Shown: positions 15,871 to 22,309 of the stretch, piece by piece
Layout: each line of letters begins with the position of its first letter
Position numbering within the stretch: position 1 is the stretch's first letter
Assembly (NCBI GenBank): GCA_905207625.1
Contig: CAJLLT010000025.1
Location: 1 to 28,564 of the forward strand
Direction of reading: 5' to 3'
Origin: an uncultured Eubacteriales bacterium
GTDB taxonomy: Bacteria > Bacillota > Clostridia > Oscillospirales > UBA644
Length of the DNA stretch: 28,564 bases
Made by a program: the position numbers and the translations under genes
Notes under the pieces: model-generated
Databases searched by the model: none
What the model was told of the DNA's origin: nothing
Seen by the model: only the letters and a program-made list of their open reading frames with translations

Positions 15871-17358
15871 TCACAACAAAATCTTTCGGGGTTTGAGTCT
15901 GAGAGTTGAAATAACAGGGATCAGCGTGGAAACAAGTACGCTTCCCAGACTTACCGCATAAATAAATCCTACGGTCTCACCGTTGAGATCCACACTGTAC
16001 TCATCCTTGAAATCGTCGCCGGAAATAGTATCATTACCATAGTAGATATTGTTTTCTTGAGTTTCATCAAGCTGGCTGGAAAGCAGACTTGAAGACATCT
16101 GTTTTGCGAGCACATTTCCGGAGAAAACGGACAGCGTCACCGCAATTATAGCCACAAATAGAACTTCGGTAAGTATCTGTGCGGCGATCTTGAATTTTCT
16201 CTCGCCCAAAGACAGATATATACCCATCTCTCTCGTTCTGTCCTTGAGGAACAGGGTTATAAGCAGTGCGATTATTAGAACCGTCGCGCCCACCGCAACA
16301 TAGAGGATTATATTGGCTATAAGGTTCATATTGTCCATGGGTTTTGCGATTTCGGACAGATTTTCGGAGTTGTCGGTAAACTTGTAGCCCCTAGGCAGAC
16401 TGTTTTTATTCTGTGCCTCGTAAAGTTCCACGTCATCGATGGTATTGACGATGAAAGATGCGCTTATGTCAGGGTCAACGGTATAGTCATCCATACCCAT
16501 CTCATGGGCTTTTTCAAGGACACTGTCTATAAAAGCGCCGATGGCTTTGTTGTTGGTCATGGCCGAGTTATCGTACTCACTGTCGTAGTCGGACTGATTC
16601 CCGTCATCTTCACCGTTATTTGAACTGTGCTTGGGAATGGGAGTAAAGATACCTATGACCGTAAAATCCTGTTCAACTTCTTCTGACGTGGTGCCGCTTT
16701 CCCAATCGCCCCAATTGTAAAGGGTCTGACTGATGGTAACCGTAGAACCGATGCTGAGATTATTTTTCTCAGCGAATTTTTTGGAAACAAGTATGACTTT
16801 TGCTCCGCTGTCAATTTCTTCCTGAGTGTAGGCTCTGCCGTCGGTTATGGAAATATCGCCGTTTTCAACCTGTCTGATAACGGTCTGATTCCCGCCGTAC
16901 AGAGTGAGACTCGCGTAATTTATATACGGCTCATCGGGATCAACAGGCATTATCATTTTTCCCGATGACACGCCGGAAGAGTACAGCATATCGTCAAGTC
17001 CGATAATACCGCCGCCCCAGGTATTCTGCATATTCTTTGCCTGAGCCCAGAACTGCATGGTATAATATGTACGTTTGACAAGTTCGGAACTTCCAAGCTT
17101 TTCAACAAGGTCCTGATCAAGTTTCTGAAGCATGGAATAATCGAAGCCCTCGGTATTCCAAACGTAATCCCAGTCCACTTCAATTCTTACTTCAGCACCC
17201 ATTTTCTCGAGAAGCGAACGCTTGGTGTTGTTCAGTGCGTCCTTGACGGATATGGCGCCGGCAATGATATTGCAAAGCACGAATATCAGCAGCAACAGGA
17301 TAAGAGGTTTACCCGGTTTACGGGCTATGCTTGTAAAAGCTCTCTTAAAAAAGTTCAT
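15871..17358 (-). CDS. MacB-like FtsX-fold ABC permease
   Basis: A 495-residue permease with the MacB/FtsX topology: TM1 (about 17-37), a large extracytoplasmic domain (about 38-344), then three helices (about 345-372, 388-415, 463-485). The FtsX-type sequence DRTREMGIYLSLGERKFKI follows TM2. The loop between TM3 and TM4 is about 50 residues and charged. Proteins of this family use ATP hydrolysis to drive conformational work outside the membrane (MacB, LolCE) or to activate wall hydrolases (FtsX). AAGGAG precedes ATG 17358. It is first in a three-gene unit with the ATPase and the PASTA protein. The substrate is not known. Confidence 0.87.
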   Translation of the reverse strand: MNFFKRAFTSIARKPGKPLILLLLIFVLCNIIAGAISVKDALNNTKRSLLEKMGAEVRIEVDWDYVWNTEGFDYSMLQKLDQDLVEKLGSSELVKRTYYTMQFWAQAKNMQNTWGGGIIGLDDMLYSSGVSSGKMIMPVDPDEPYINYASLTLYGGNQTVIRQVENGDISITDGRAYTQEEIDSGAKVILVSKKFAEKNNLSIGSTVTISQTLYNWGDWESGTTSEEVEQDFTVIGIFTPIPKHSSNNGEDDGNQSDYDSEYDNSAMTNNKAIGAFIDSVLEKAHEMGMDDYTVDPDISASFIVNTIDDVELYEAQNKNSLPRGYKFTDNSENLSEIAKPMDNMNLIANIILYVAVGATVLIIALLITLFLKDRTREMGIYLSLGERKFKIAAQILTEVLFVAIIAVTLSVFSGNVLAKQMSSSLLSSQLDETQENNIYYGNDTISGDDFKDEYSVDLNGETVGFIYAVSLGSVLVSTLIPVISTLRLKPRKILL

Positions 17359-17393
17359 AGAAATCTCCTTCTGATCTTTACTGGCACTGTAAA

Positions 17394-17427
17394 ATTATAG
17401 CTGACAATCGGGGAAATTCCCCGTCAA
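17394..17427 (-). promoter_or_regulatory. Promoter region with dyad before the permease-ATPase-PASTA genes
   Basis: On the minus strand TATAAT lies at 17394-17399. A perfect dyad CGGGGAA-A-TTCCCCG (17409-17423) occupies the place of the expected spacer and -35. The only TTGAC-type element (TTGACG, 17422-17427) is 22 bp from the -10, too far for normal sigma-A use. A promoter lacking a usable -35 with a dyad across it suggests control by a regulator, activator or repressor. The kinase gene upstream ends at 17474 without a visible terminator, so readthrough may also occur. Confidence 0.5.
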
Positions 17428-17473
17428 AAAGGTGACGCAAATGCGGACATTACCTAAACAAATCCGCAACCGC

Positions 17474-18784
17474 TCACGCTAACGGAAGTCTGACTTCAAA
17501 CACTGCCCCCTTTTCGTCATTATACGCCGAGACGGTTCCCTTATGCAGGGTAACTATCTCCCTGGTAAGTGCGAGACCTATGCCTGTATTTCCGTTTTTG
17601 CCGGTATAGAACCGGTCAAAAATGTGCGCAATATCCTCCGGAGCCACGCCGCCGCCGTCATCGGCAATGGTTACAATGACATTTTTCTTATCCGATTCAC
17701 ACCTGACCCGGATCAGACTGCCTGCGTGACGCAATCCGTTTGTAATTATATTGAGAAAAGCCCGCCGCAACTGCACGGCATCACCCGTGACCCTGACCGG
17801 TTCCTGAGGGAAAAGTATTTCCACGCTTATTCCCCTCTTCGCCGCCGTGGGATCTACTGAGATCAGACAGTCATCGAGTATTTCACGGACGTCGAGAACA
17901 TCCGTCCTGAGTTTCGCCTGGTGAGAATCCAGTTTTGATACCGCCAGAAGTTCCTCCACAAGGGAAGTCATTTTATCGCTTTCCTCAAGAATAACATTTG
18001 CAGAATCCTTCGGCGGAAGAACTCCGGTCTGTATTCCCTCAGCATATCCCTGAATGGACATCAGCGGAGTTTTGAGCTCGTGCGAAGCGTTCTGAAAGAA
18101 TTGACGCTGAACCTGCTGAGAATGTTCCACATTTTCCCCGAGACGCAGCCCGAGAACGCTCATTACAGCGGCAACAACTACCAGAGAAACGAGGAGTATC
18201 CAGTTCAGTGTGCTTGTATACTGGATCATGGGGCGTATATCTATAAAAAGGATTGATGTACCGGGATCATCCTCCCAGGGCATAAAGTCCTTATACCGGA
18301 GAAAGACATAACAGCCGTCTTCCGTTTTCAGGGTATAGCAGGTCTCCAATTCGACATTATTCTTTTCACAGTACTCAAGTATACGATGTTCGGCAGTCGC
18401 TATACTGTGATTAAGACTGTAATTGAACTCTTTTTTTGCCTCGGAAGCGGCAGGTATCATATTGTCGCTGCCGGTATTGAAGGAATTGATTATTCCGCTG
18501 AGGAAGCTGCCGTCGTATTCATATGTACCGGCCAGTATCGGCCCCCATTCTTCTGAGGATCCGGCAGAGGCCTCCGTAGGATAATCAATAAATACACTTT
18601 CTCTGTATTCGGTCTGATTATATACCCTTTTAAGGTAATTAAGCTCGTACAAAAGAGCGCTTTTTGCCTCCGACTCAAAGTGTTTCGGGACAAAAACATT
18701 TATTATCACAAATGACACGGCGAATATGAGAAGTACCGAAGAAAGGATTATCAGGAGTATTCTTGCTTTGAGATGTTTCATCAT
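17474..18784 (-). CDS. Sensor histidine kinase with extracytoplasmic domain
   Basis: A 436-residue kinase with TM1 (about 9-32), a 160-residue extracytoplasmic sensor region (33-192) of no recognised family, TM2 (about 193-214), no obvious HAMP, HisKA with H235 in QNASHELKTPL, and an HATPase domain with N-box NIITNGLRHAG, G1 ADDGGGVAPED and G2 GNTGIGLALT. It is the classical sensor layout, unlike the short-loop kinase at 5193. Its start overlaps the regulator stop (ATGA), with GGAGG about 10 nt upstream. Its partner is the regulator at 18781; the signal is unknown. Since a PASTA protein lies in the next unit, envelope or cell-wall stress is a fair guess only. Confidence 0.92.
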   Translation of the reverse strand: MMKHLKARILLIILSSVLLIFAVSFVIINVFVPKHFESEAKSALLYELNYLKRVYNQTEYRESVFIDYPTEASAGSSEEWGPILAGTYEYDGSFLSGIINSFNTGSDNMIPAASEAKKEFNYSLNHSIATAEHRILEYCEKNNVELETCYTLKTEDGCYVFLRYKDFMPWEDDPGTSILFIDIRPMIQYTSTLNWILLVSLVVVAAVMSVLGLRLGENVEHSQQVQRQFFQNASHELKTPLMSIQGYAEGIQTGVLPPKDSANVILEESDKMTSLVEELLAVSKLDSHQAKLRTDVLDVREILDDCLISVDPTAAKRGISVEILFPQEPVRVTGDAVQLRRAFLNIITNGLRHAGSLIRVRCESDKKNVIVTIADDGGGVAPEDIAHIFDRFYTGKNGNTGIGLALTREIVTLHKGTVSAYNDEKGAVFEVRLPLA

Positions 18785-19485
18785 AAAGCCTTTACCTCCA
18801 GTTTATAACCGTATCCCCATACGGTCTGGATCGTGACATTGCTTCCCGCATCCGCAAGTTTTTTTCGCGTACGGCGGACAGTTTCGTCCGTAACCCGGGT
18901 TTCGACCTCCTGATCAAATCCCCATATAACATCGAGAAGTTCGCCTCTCGAATATGCCTTTTCGGGTTTCTGCATCATATATCCGAGCATCTTCAGTTCG
19001 GTCTGTGTCAATCCCACAGGTGTGTTGCCGAGGAACACATCACTGCGTTCGGGCAGATACCTCAGATCCCCCACAGATGTCTCGGGAAGAGTCTCCGTCT
19101 TCTGATTTTTCTTTTTTTCCATCTCGATACGCCGGAGCAGCGCGCGGACACGCATCAGAAGCACCGTAGGTCTGAAAGGTTTTGCCAGGTAATCGTCACT
19201 TCCGGAGGTTATTCCCTGAACATAGTCAAGTTCGGAATCCTTTGCCGTAAGCATTATAATGGGAACATCCGTCTTTTCCCTGAGCCTGCGGCACACGGTC
19301 AGCCCGTCGGTGCCAGGCATCATTATGTCAAGTATCAGAAGGTCAGCCGGATTACGGTCAAATTCCTCCATAAGCATATCACCGGTCTCAAAGGCAACCA
19401 CGTGGTATCCGTCGCTTTCAAGAAAGCTTTTTATCAGATCCCGTATGTTCTTTTCATCATCGGCAATATAAATGGTGTATCCCAT
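18781..19485 (-). CDS. Two-component response regulator, OmpR/PhoB family
   Basis: A 234-residue regulator: receiver domain with ADDEKN (8-13), phosphoacceptor D53 in LDIMMPGTDG, T80 (MLTAKD) and K102 (LAKPF), then a winged-helix domain ending TVWGYGYKLE. The winged helix has TDETVRRTRKKL where many family members have VDVHI.RLR, a modest variation. ATG 19485 follows a perfect AAGGAGG at 8 nt; upstream in-frame codons lack one. It is the first gene of the minus-strand module 19485-13031. Its promoter (19536-19564) has an 11-bp-period direct repeat just upstream, so self-activation is likely. Confidence 0.93.
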   Translation of the reverse strand: MGYTIYIADDEKNIRDLIKSFLESDGYHVVAFETGDMLMEEFDRNPADLLILDIMMPGTDGLTVCRRLREKTDVPIIMLTAKDSELDYVQGITSGSDDYLAKPFRPTVLLMRVRALLRRIEMEKKKNQKTETLPETSVGDLRYLPERSDVFLGNTPVGLTQTELKMLGYMMQKPEKAYSRGELLDVIWGFDQEVETRVTDETVRRTRKKLADAGSNVTIQTVWGYGYKLEVKAL

Positions 19486-19535
19486 ATCGTCAACCTCCTT
19501 ATCATGATCCGGGATCTCTTTCCCGACCCCATGGC

Positions 19536-19586
19536 ATTGTACCATATTTTACCGGTTTTGTCCCCGTAAAACTGTATTAAAACTGT
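19536..19586 (-). promoter_or_regulatory. Promoter and direct-repeat regulator site for the second TCS
   Basis: On the minus strand the -10 is TACAAT (19536-19541) with an extended TGG before it, and a partial -35 GGGACA (19559-19564) sits at a 17-bp spacing. Directly upstream, ACAGTTTT occurs twice (19568-19575 and 19579-19586), exactly 11 bp apart. Direct repeats with a 10-11 bp period abutting the -35 are the usual binding sites of OmpR/PhoB-family activators, which favours autoregulation by the gene product at 18781. Confidence 0.6.
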
Positions 19587-19635
19587 CAAAAAAATGTAAC
19601 GGCGAAAGCCGGAAAGGAAAAAATCGGTTTTTGTC

Positions 19636-19685
19636 AAAAACAAAAAAATACGGACAGCCCGAGAAACCCCGGAGCTGCCCGTATT
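19636..19685 (-). terminator. Rho-independent terminator of the zinc-ribbon gene
   Basis: Arms AATACGG (19647-19653) and CCGTATT (19679-19685) extend through an imperfect inner stem (CAGC/GCTG, CCG/CGG). On the minus strand the hairpin runs straight into TTTTTTTGTTTTTG. The rest of the gap to the gene at 19780 shows nothing notable. Confidence 0.85.
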
Positions 19686-19779
19686 CCGTCAGATCCACCG
19701 AAACGCCGAAACATCACCGGGCATTTCCGGAAACAGAGGTGTTATCGGTTTCAAATCAGTAAGTACAGTCTAAATCAGT

Positions 19780-20214
19780 TTATTTCAGAAAATTGAGAGA
19801 ACGGATGATCACAGGATCCTTCGCCTTGCCCATGCAGATCTGAACAAAAGCAATTATTCTCAGCACGAAGCAGATGGCTATACCCGCACCGCCTACAATC
19901 CAACCGAGAATCGGAACTATGCAGCAGACCGCGCACAGAAACTCAATAACAGTAAACTTAAGTACGGTACGGATGTGGAACTGCACAAACTTGGAAGTAT
20001 TTGCAAGCAGGATGGCAACAATGAGACCCAATACACCGAGGATATAAGGCATCATCGCAACAACCTTGTTGTCGGAGATATCTTTGGCATCGAACTCGGA
20101 GGTATGATCGTAAGGATCATATGCAGCCTGGTTCTCATTGACAGGTGCGCCGCAATCAGGGCAGAAAGAAACCCCGTCGGCGATTTCAGCATGACATTTC
20201 GGACAGTTTTTCAT
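19780..20214 (-). CDS. Zinc-ribbon membrane protein
   Basis: A 144-residue protein. The N-terminal zinc ribbon has CPKC (4-7) and CPDC (18-21), followed by a polar linker (22-48) and about three hydrophobic segments (around 53-72, 84-105 and 106-128). Zinc ribbons joined to small multi-spanning domains of the DUF4870/TM2-like kind are common in Firmicutes; the function is not established. AAAGGAG lies 8 nt before ATG 20214. It is monocistronic, with a strong promoter (20290-20318) and its own terminator. The leader between promoter and ATG contains a small TCCGG/CCGGA hairpin. I can describe the architecture but not assign a role. Confidence 0.75.
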   Translation of the reverse strand: MKNCPKCHAEIADGVSFCPDCGAPVNENQAAYDPYDHTSEFDAKDISDNKVVAMMPYILGVLGLIVAILLANTSKFVQFHIRTVLKFTVIEFLCAVCCIVPILGWIVGGAGIAICFVLRIIAFVQICMGKAKDPVIIRSLNFLK

Positions 20215-20289
20215 AGAGCTTCTCCTTTTGTTAAGCCGTCAGGCCTTTGATATTCAAAACCAATCCGGAAACTCCCCGGACTTTATCAT

Positions 20290-20318
20290 ATTATATCATA
20301 TTTTTCCGTGTAAGTCAA
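20290..20318 (-). promoter_or_regulatory. Sigma-A promoter for the zinc-ribbon gene
   Basis: Minus strand: TTGACT (20313-20318), 17-bp spacer, TATAAT (20290-20295). The leader to ATG 20214 is about 70 nt. Confidence 0.85.
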
Positions 20319-20395
20319 TACTTACATACAGAAAAACCGACAATATGCGTGCCGGAGAAAAAGTTGTCCGCCGCATATGTGAAAAACCGGCGGAT

Positions 20396-20413
20396 ATCCG
20401 GGAAATCCCGGAT
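20396..20413. other. Perfect dyad in the gap before the tRNA terminator
   Basis: Arms ATCCGGGA and TCCCGGAT with centre AA. A second pair of arms, CCGCC near 20380 and GGCGG near 20390, lies just to its left. The region 20320-20454 has no gene I can support; it could be an operator region or part of a rightward small RNA that ends at the hairpin 20455-20482. Confidence 0.35.
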
Positions 20414-20454
20414 CATTCTGATCCTCTGTCATAAAAAAAATATCGCAAAAAGGG

Positions 20455-20482
20455 AAAAAAGCAGTCAAATGACTGCTTTTTT
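20455..20482. terminator. Terminator of the tRNA-Thr/tRNA-Pro unit
   Basis: Stem GCAGTCA/TGACTGC (20461-20467, 20470-20476) is flanked by six A on the left and six T on the right, so it works in both directions. On the minus strand it follows tRNA-Pro by 7 nt. Confidence 0.85.
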
Positions 20483-20489
20483 CTTTTAC

Positions 20490-20568
20490 TGGTCCGAGCG
20501 GCGGGAGTTGAACCCACGGCCTCTTGAACCCCATTCAAGCGCGCTACCAAAACTGCGCTACGCCCGGA
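20490..20568 (-). tRNA. tRNA-Pro (anticodon GGG)
   Basis: A full cloverleaf on the minus strand. The acceptor stem TCCGGGC pairs with GCTCGGA (one G-T), the D-arm has GCGC stems, the anticodon stem is CTTGA/TCAAG with loop ATGGGGT (anticodon GGG), and the T-arm carries GGTTCAA. CCA is encoded (complement of 20490-20492). It lies 5 nt after tRNA-Thr and is co-transcribed with it. Confidence 0.95.
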
Positions 20569-20573
20569 AACAG

Positions 20574-20650
20574 TGGAGCTGATGATCGGAGTCGAACCGA
20601 CGACCTCATCCTTACCAAGGATGCACTCTACCAACTGAGCTACATCAGCA
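20574..20650 (-). tRNA. tRNA-Thr (anticodon GGT)
   Basis: Minus-strand cloverleaf: acceptor stem GCTGATG/CATCAGC, D-arm AGCTCAGTTGGTAGAG, anticodon stem CATCC/GGATG with loop TTGGTAA (anticodon GGT), T-arm with GGTTCGA, encoded CCA. It is first in the tRNA unit, about 30 nt from the -10 of a consensus promoter. Confidence 0.96.
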
Positions 20651-20681
20651 TATTGCAAGGTTCGTTTGTCAACGCTTAGAT

Positions 20682-20710
20682 ATTATACAACAGTTTGGAA
20701 TATTTGTCAA
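20682..20710 (-). promoter_or_regulatory. Consensus promoter for the tRNA-Thr/tRNA-Pro unit
   Basis: Minus strand: perfect TTGACA (20705-20710), 17-bp spacer, perfect TATAAT (20682-20687). Confidence 0.92.
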
Positions 20711-20827
20711 TACCTAAATTGTAAATTTTTTTTTATTTCGGTGTTTTTATGTGTTTAAACTGTGACAACAAATGACATACGTTGCCTGTAATTATTTCGT
20801 GAATCCCGCCGTATAATCGGAACAGAG

Positions 20828-21514
20828 GTGAGAACACTGCTTGGTTTTATCGCTTTTCTCATGATACTTGTTTCCGTGGTTTTTTCCATAGTCTCGGGAA
20901 GGACCGATCAGGTGTCATCGGCTATGCTCTCCGGTGCGGGAGACGCTATAGTCCTGTGCTTCAAAATAGGCGGAAGCATGTGTTTTTTTTCGGGCATGAT
21001 GAATGTCGCGAAAAAAACGGGGATAACCTCCGCCATAAGCCGGGCACTGCGCCCGGTGGTAAAAAGACTTATCCCGGATGCGGCTTCCGATTCCGAAGCG
21101 GAGGAAAGCATCTGCATGAACATTTCCTCAAATATGTTAGGTCTGGGGAATGCGGCGACTCCGGCGGGAATAAAGGCCACAAACGCCCTTGCCGCGCGGA
21201 ATCCCGGTAGGGAGATGAATCTCTCTCTGGCAACTTTCCTTCTTTTGAATACCTCATCGGTGGAACTTATTCCCACCACAGCCGCCTCAATACGCGCCGG
21301 ATACGGTTCAGCCGAACCGTTTGCGATACTGCTGCCGACACTGATAACCCAGACCCTCAGCTGTGTATTCGGGATAATACTTCTCAGATCTGTTTACGGA
21401 ATTACGGAGAAAACTCATGGAAGTTGTACTGCCTCTGGCAATAGCCGCCGTGGTGATAACGGCTCTGGTAAAAAAAACAGATATAATCGGCGCCTTTACG
21501 GAGGGCGCCCGTGA
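20828..21514 (+). CDS. spmA: Spore maturation protein A (nucleoside recognition/Gate domain)
   Basis: A 228-residue membrane protein. The hydrophobic N-terminus, the conserved SNMLGLGNAATPAGIKA segment, the LLLNTSSVELIPTT segment and the C-terminal hydrophobic stretch identify SpmA, which together with SpmB is needed for full spore-core dehydration in Bacillus; in Clostridia the role is less clear. The start is GTG 20828, with GGAACAGAG just before it, so the ribosome binding site is weak and close. TATAAT (20812-20817) lies so near that a transcript from it would be almost leaderless. The frame runs 98 nt into spmB, adding about 30 polar residues (after RSVYGITEK) that typical SpmA proteins, near 195 residues, lack. 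Confidence 0.88.
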   Translation: MRTLLGFIAFLMILVSVVFSIVSGRTDQVSSAMLSGAGDAIVLCFKIGGSMCFFSGMMNVAKKTGITSAISRALRPVVKRLIPDAASDSEAEESICMNISSNMLGLGNAATPAGIKATNALAARNPGREMNLSLATFLLLNTSSVELIPTTAASIRAGYGSAEPFAILLPTLITQTLSCVFGIILLRSVYGITEKTHGSCTASGNSRRGDNGSGKKNRYNRRLYGGRP

Positions 21515-21920
21515 CGGAATGAAAGCCACCGCAGGTATCCTCCCGGTTCTTATGCTTATGCTGACCGCCATAGGAGTGTTCCGGGCTTCCGGCGGAATGG
21601 ATATACTCGTATGGCTGCTCTCCCCTGTCGCAAACATTATCGGAATGCCGGCAGAGGTCCTGCCGGTCGCGGTAATAAAGCCCTTCTCCGGTTCCGGAGC
21701 TATTGCACTGCTGGATGACGTTATCAAATCCTGCGGTGTGGACAGCTTTGCCGGAACCCTTGCCGCAGTGATAGCCTCAAGTACGGAAACGACATTCTAC
21801 ACTCTTTCGGTTTACGGCGGTCAACTCGGCAAGAAGTGCGGAAGAGTTCTTTTCTGTGCCCTTGCGGCGGACTGCTTTTCAGCGACTGCGGCAACTGTTA
21901 TTTGCCGGTTTATGCTGTGA
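21417..21920 (+). CDS. spmB: Spore maturation protein B (nucleoside recognition/Gate domain)
   Basis: A 167-residue, mostly hydrophobic protein of the SpmB family: the conserved KPFSGSGA and ASSTETTFYTLSVYGG segments are clear. It shares the Gate domain fold with SpmA and is always its neighbour. ATG 21417 has GGAG (21406-21409) at 7 nt, inside the spmA frame, so its translation is coupled to spmA. The overlap of 98 nt is long for this pair. No terminator follows in the forward sense; the hairpin 21961-21985 lacks a T-run on this strand. Confidence 0.9.
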   Translation: MEVVLPLAIAAVVITALVKKTDIIGAFTEGARDGMKATAGILPVLMLMLTAIGVFRASGGMDILVWLLSPVANIIGMPAEVLPVAVIKPFSGSGAIALLDDVIKSCGVDSFAGTLAAVIASSTETTFYTLSVYGGQLGKKCGRVLFCALAADCFSATAATVICRFML

Positions 21921-21951
21921 TCGCCTGGCAGAATCTGATACGGTTTTTCAT

Positions 21952-21985
21952 AAAAAAACAACCCGGATACAGTTTGTATCCGGGT
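21952..21985 (-). terminator. Terminator of tRNA-Lys
   Basis: The 10-bp stem ACCCGGATAC/GTATCCGGGT (21961-21970, 21976-21985) with a 5-nt loop is followed on the minus strand by TGTTTTTTT. Confidence 0.88.
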
Positions 21986-21989
21986 CATC

Positions 21990-22066
21990 TGGTGATCCAT
22001 CGGAGAGTCGAACTCCGGACACCATGATTAAAAGTCATGTGCTCTACCTACTGAGCTAATGGATCA
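21990..22066 (-). tRNA. tRNA-Lys (anticodon TTT)
   Basis: Minus-strand cloverleaf: acceptor stem TGATCCA/TGGATCA, D-arm AGCTCAGTAGGTAGAGC, anticodon stem CATGA/TCATG with loop CTTTTAA (anticodon TTT), T-arm with AGTTCGA, encoded CCA. It stands alone with its own promoter and terminator. Confidence 0.96.
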
Positions 22067-22082
22067 TTTATCAAGCCCTGAT

Positions 22083-22111
22083 ATTATACCAAATCATCGG
22101 CTTCAAGTCAA
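22083..22111 (-). promoter_or_regulatory. Promoter for tRNA-Lys
   Basis: Minus strand: TTGACT (22106-22111), 17-bp spacer, TATAAT (22083-22088) with an extended TGG just before it. Confidence 0.9.
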
Positions 22112-22223
22112 TACAATAACTGTAAACTATTTGTAACATAATTATGACTCGACTTTCGTCGCCGCCCCTGATACAGAAAAATTGACGGGAATTTTAAAAA
22201 AAACCGAAGGATGAGCCTAAGCC

Positions 22224-22252
22224 TTGACTATTGGGGAAAAATAAGGTATAAT
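22224..22252 (+). promoter_or_regulatory. Promoter for the LRR-hflKC operon
   Basis: TTGACT (22224-22229), 17-bp spacer, TATAAT (22247-22252). The leader of about 50 nt holds a small hairpin (CGGAC/GTCCG, about 22286-22298) just before the ribosome binding site GGGGAG. Confidence 0.88.
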
Positions 22253-22309
22253 ATGGTTAACTGTATTTGTAACTGTGCGATTCGGACAAACGTCCGGGGA
22301 GAATAGAAA

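Noticed and set aside
17394..17427. MerR-type promoter with long spacer and dyad
   Set aside because: The spacer from TTGACG to TATAAT is 22 bp, longer than the 19-20 bp of MerR promoters, and no merR-like gene is near. I keep only the dyad as an observation.
20776..20784. CATACGTTG before spmA as a half-site of the 738-756 dyad
   Set aside because: A shared 9-mer is expected by chance in a window this size, and the second arm is missing.
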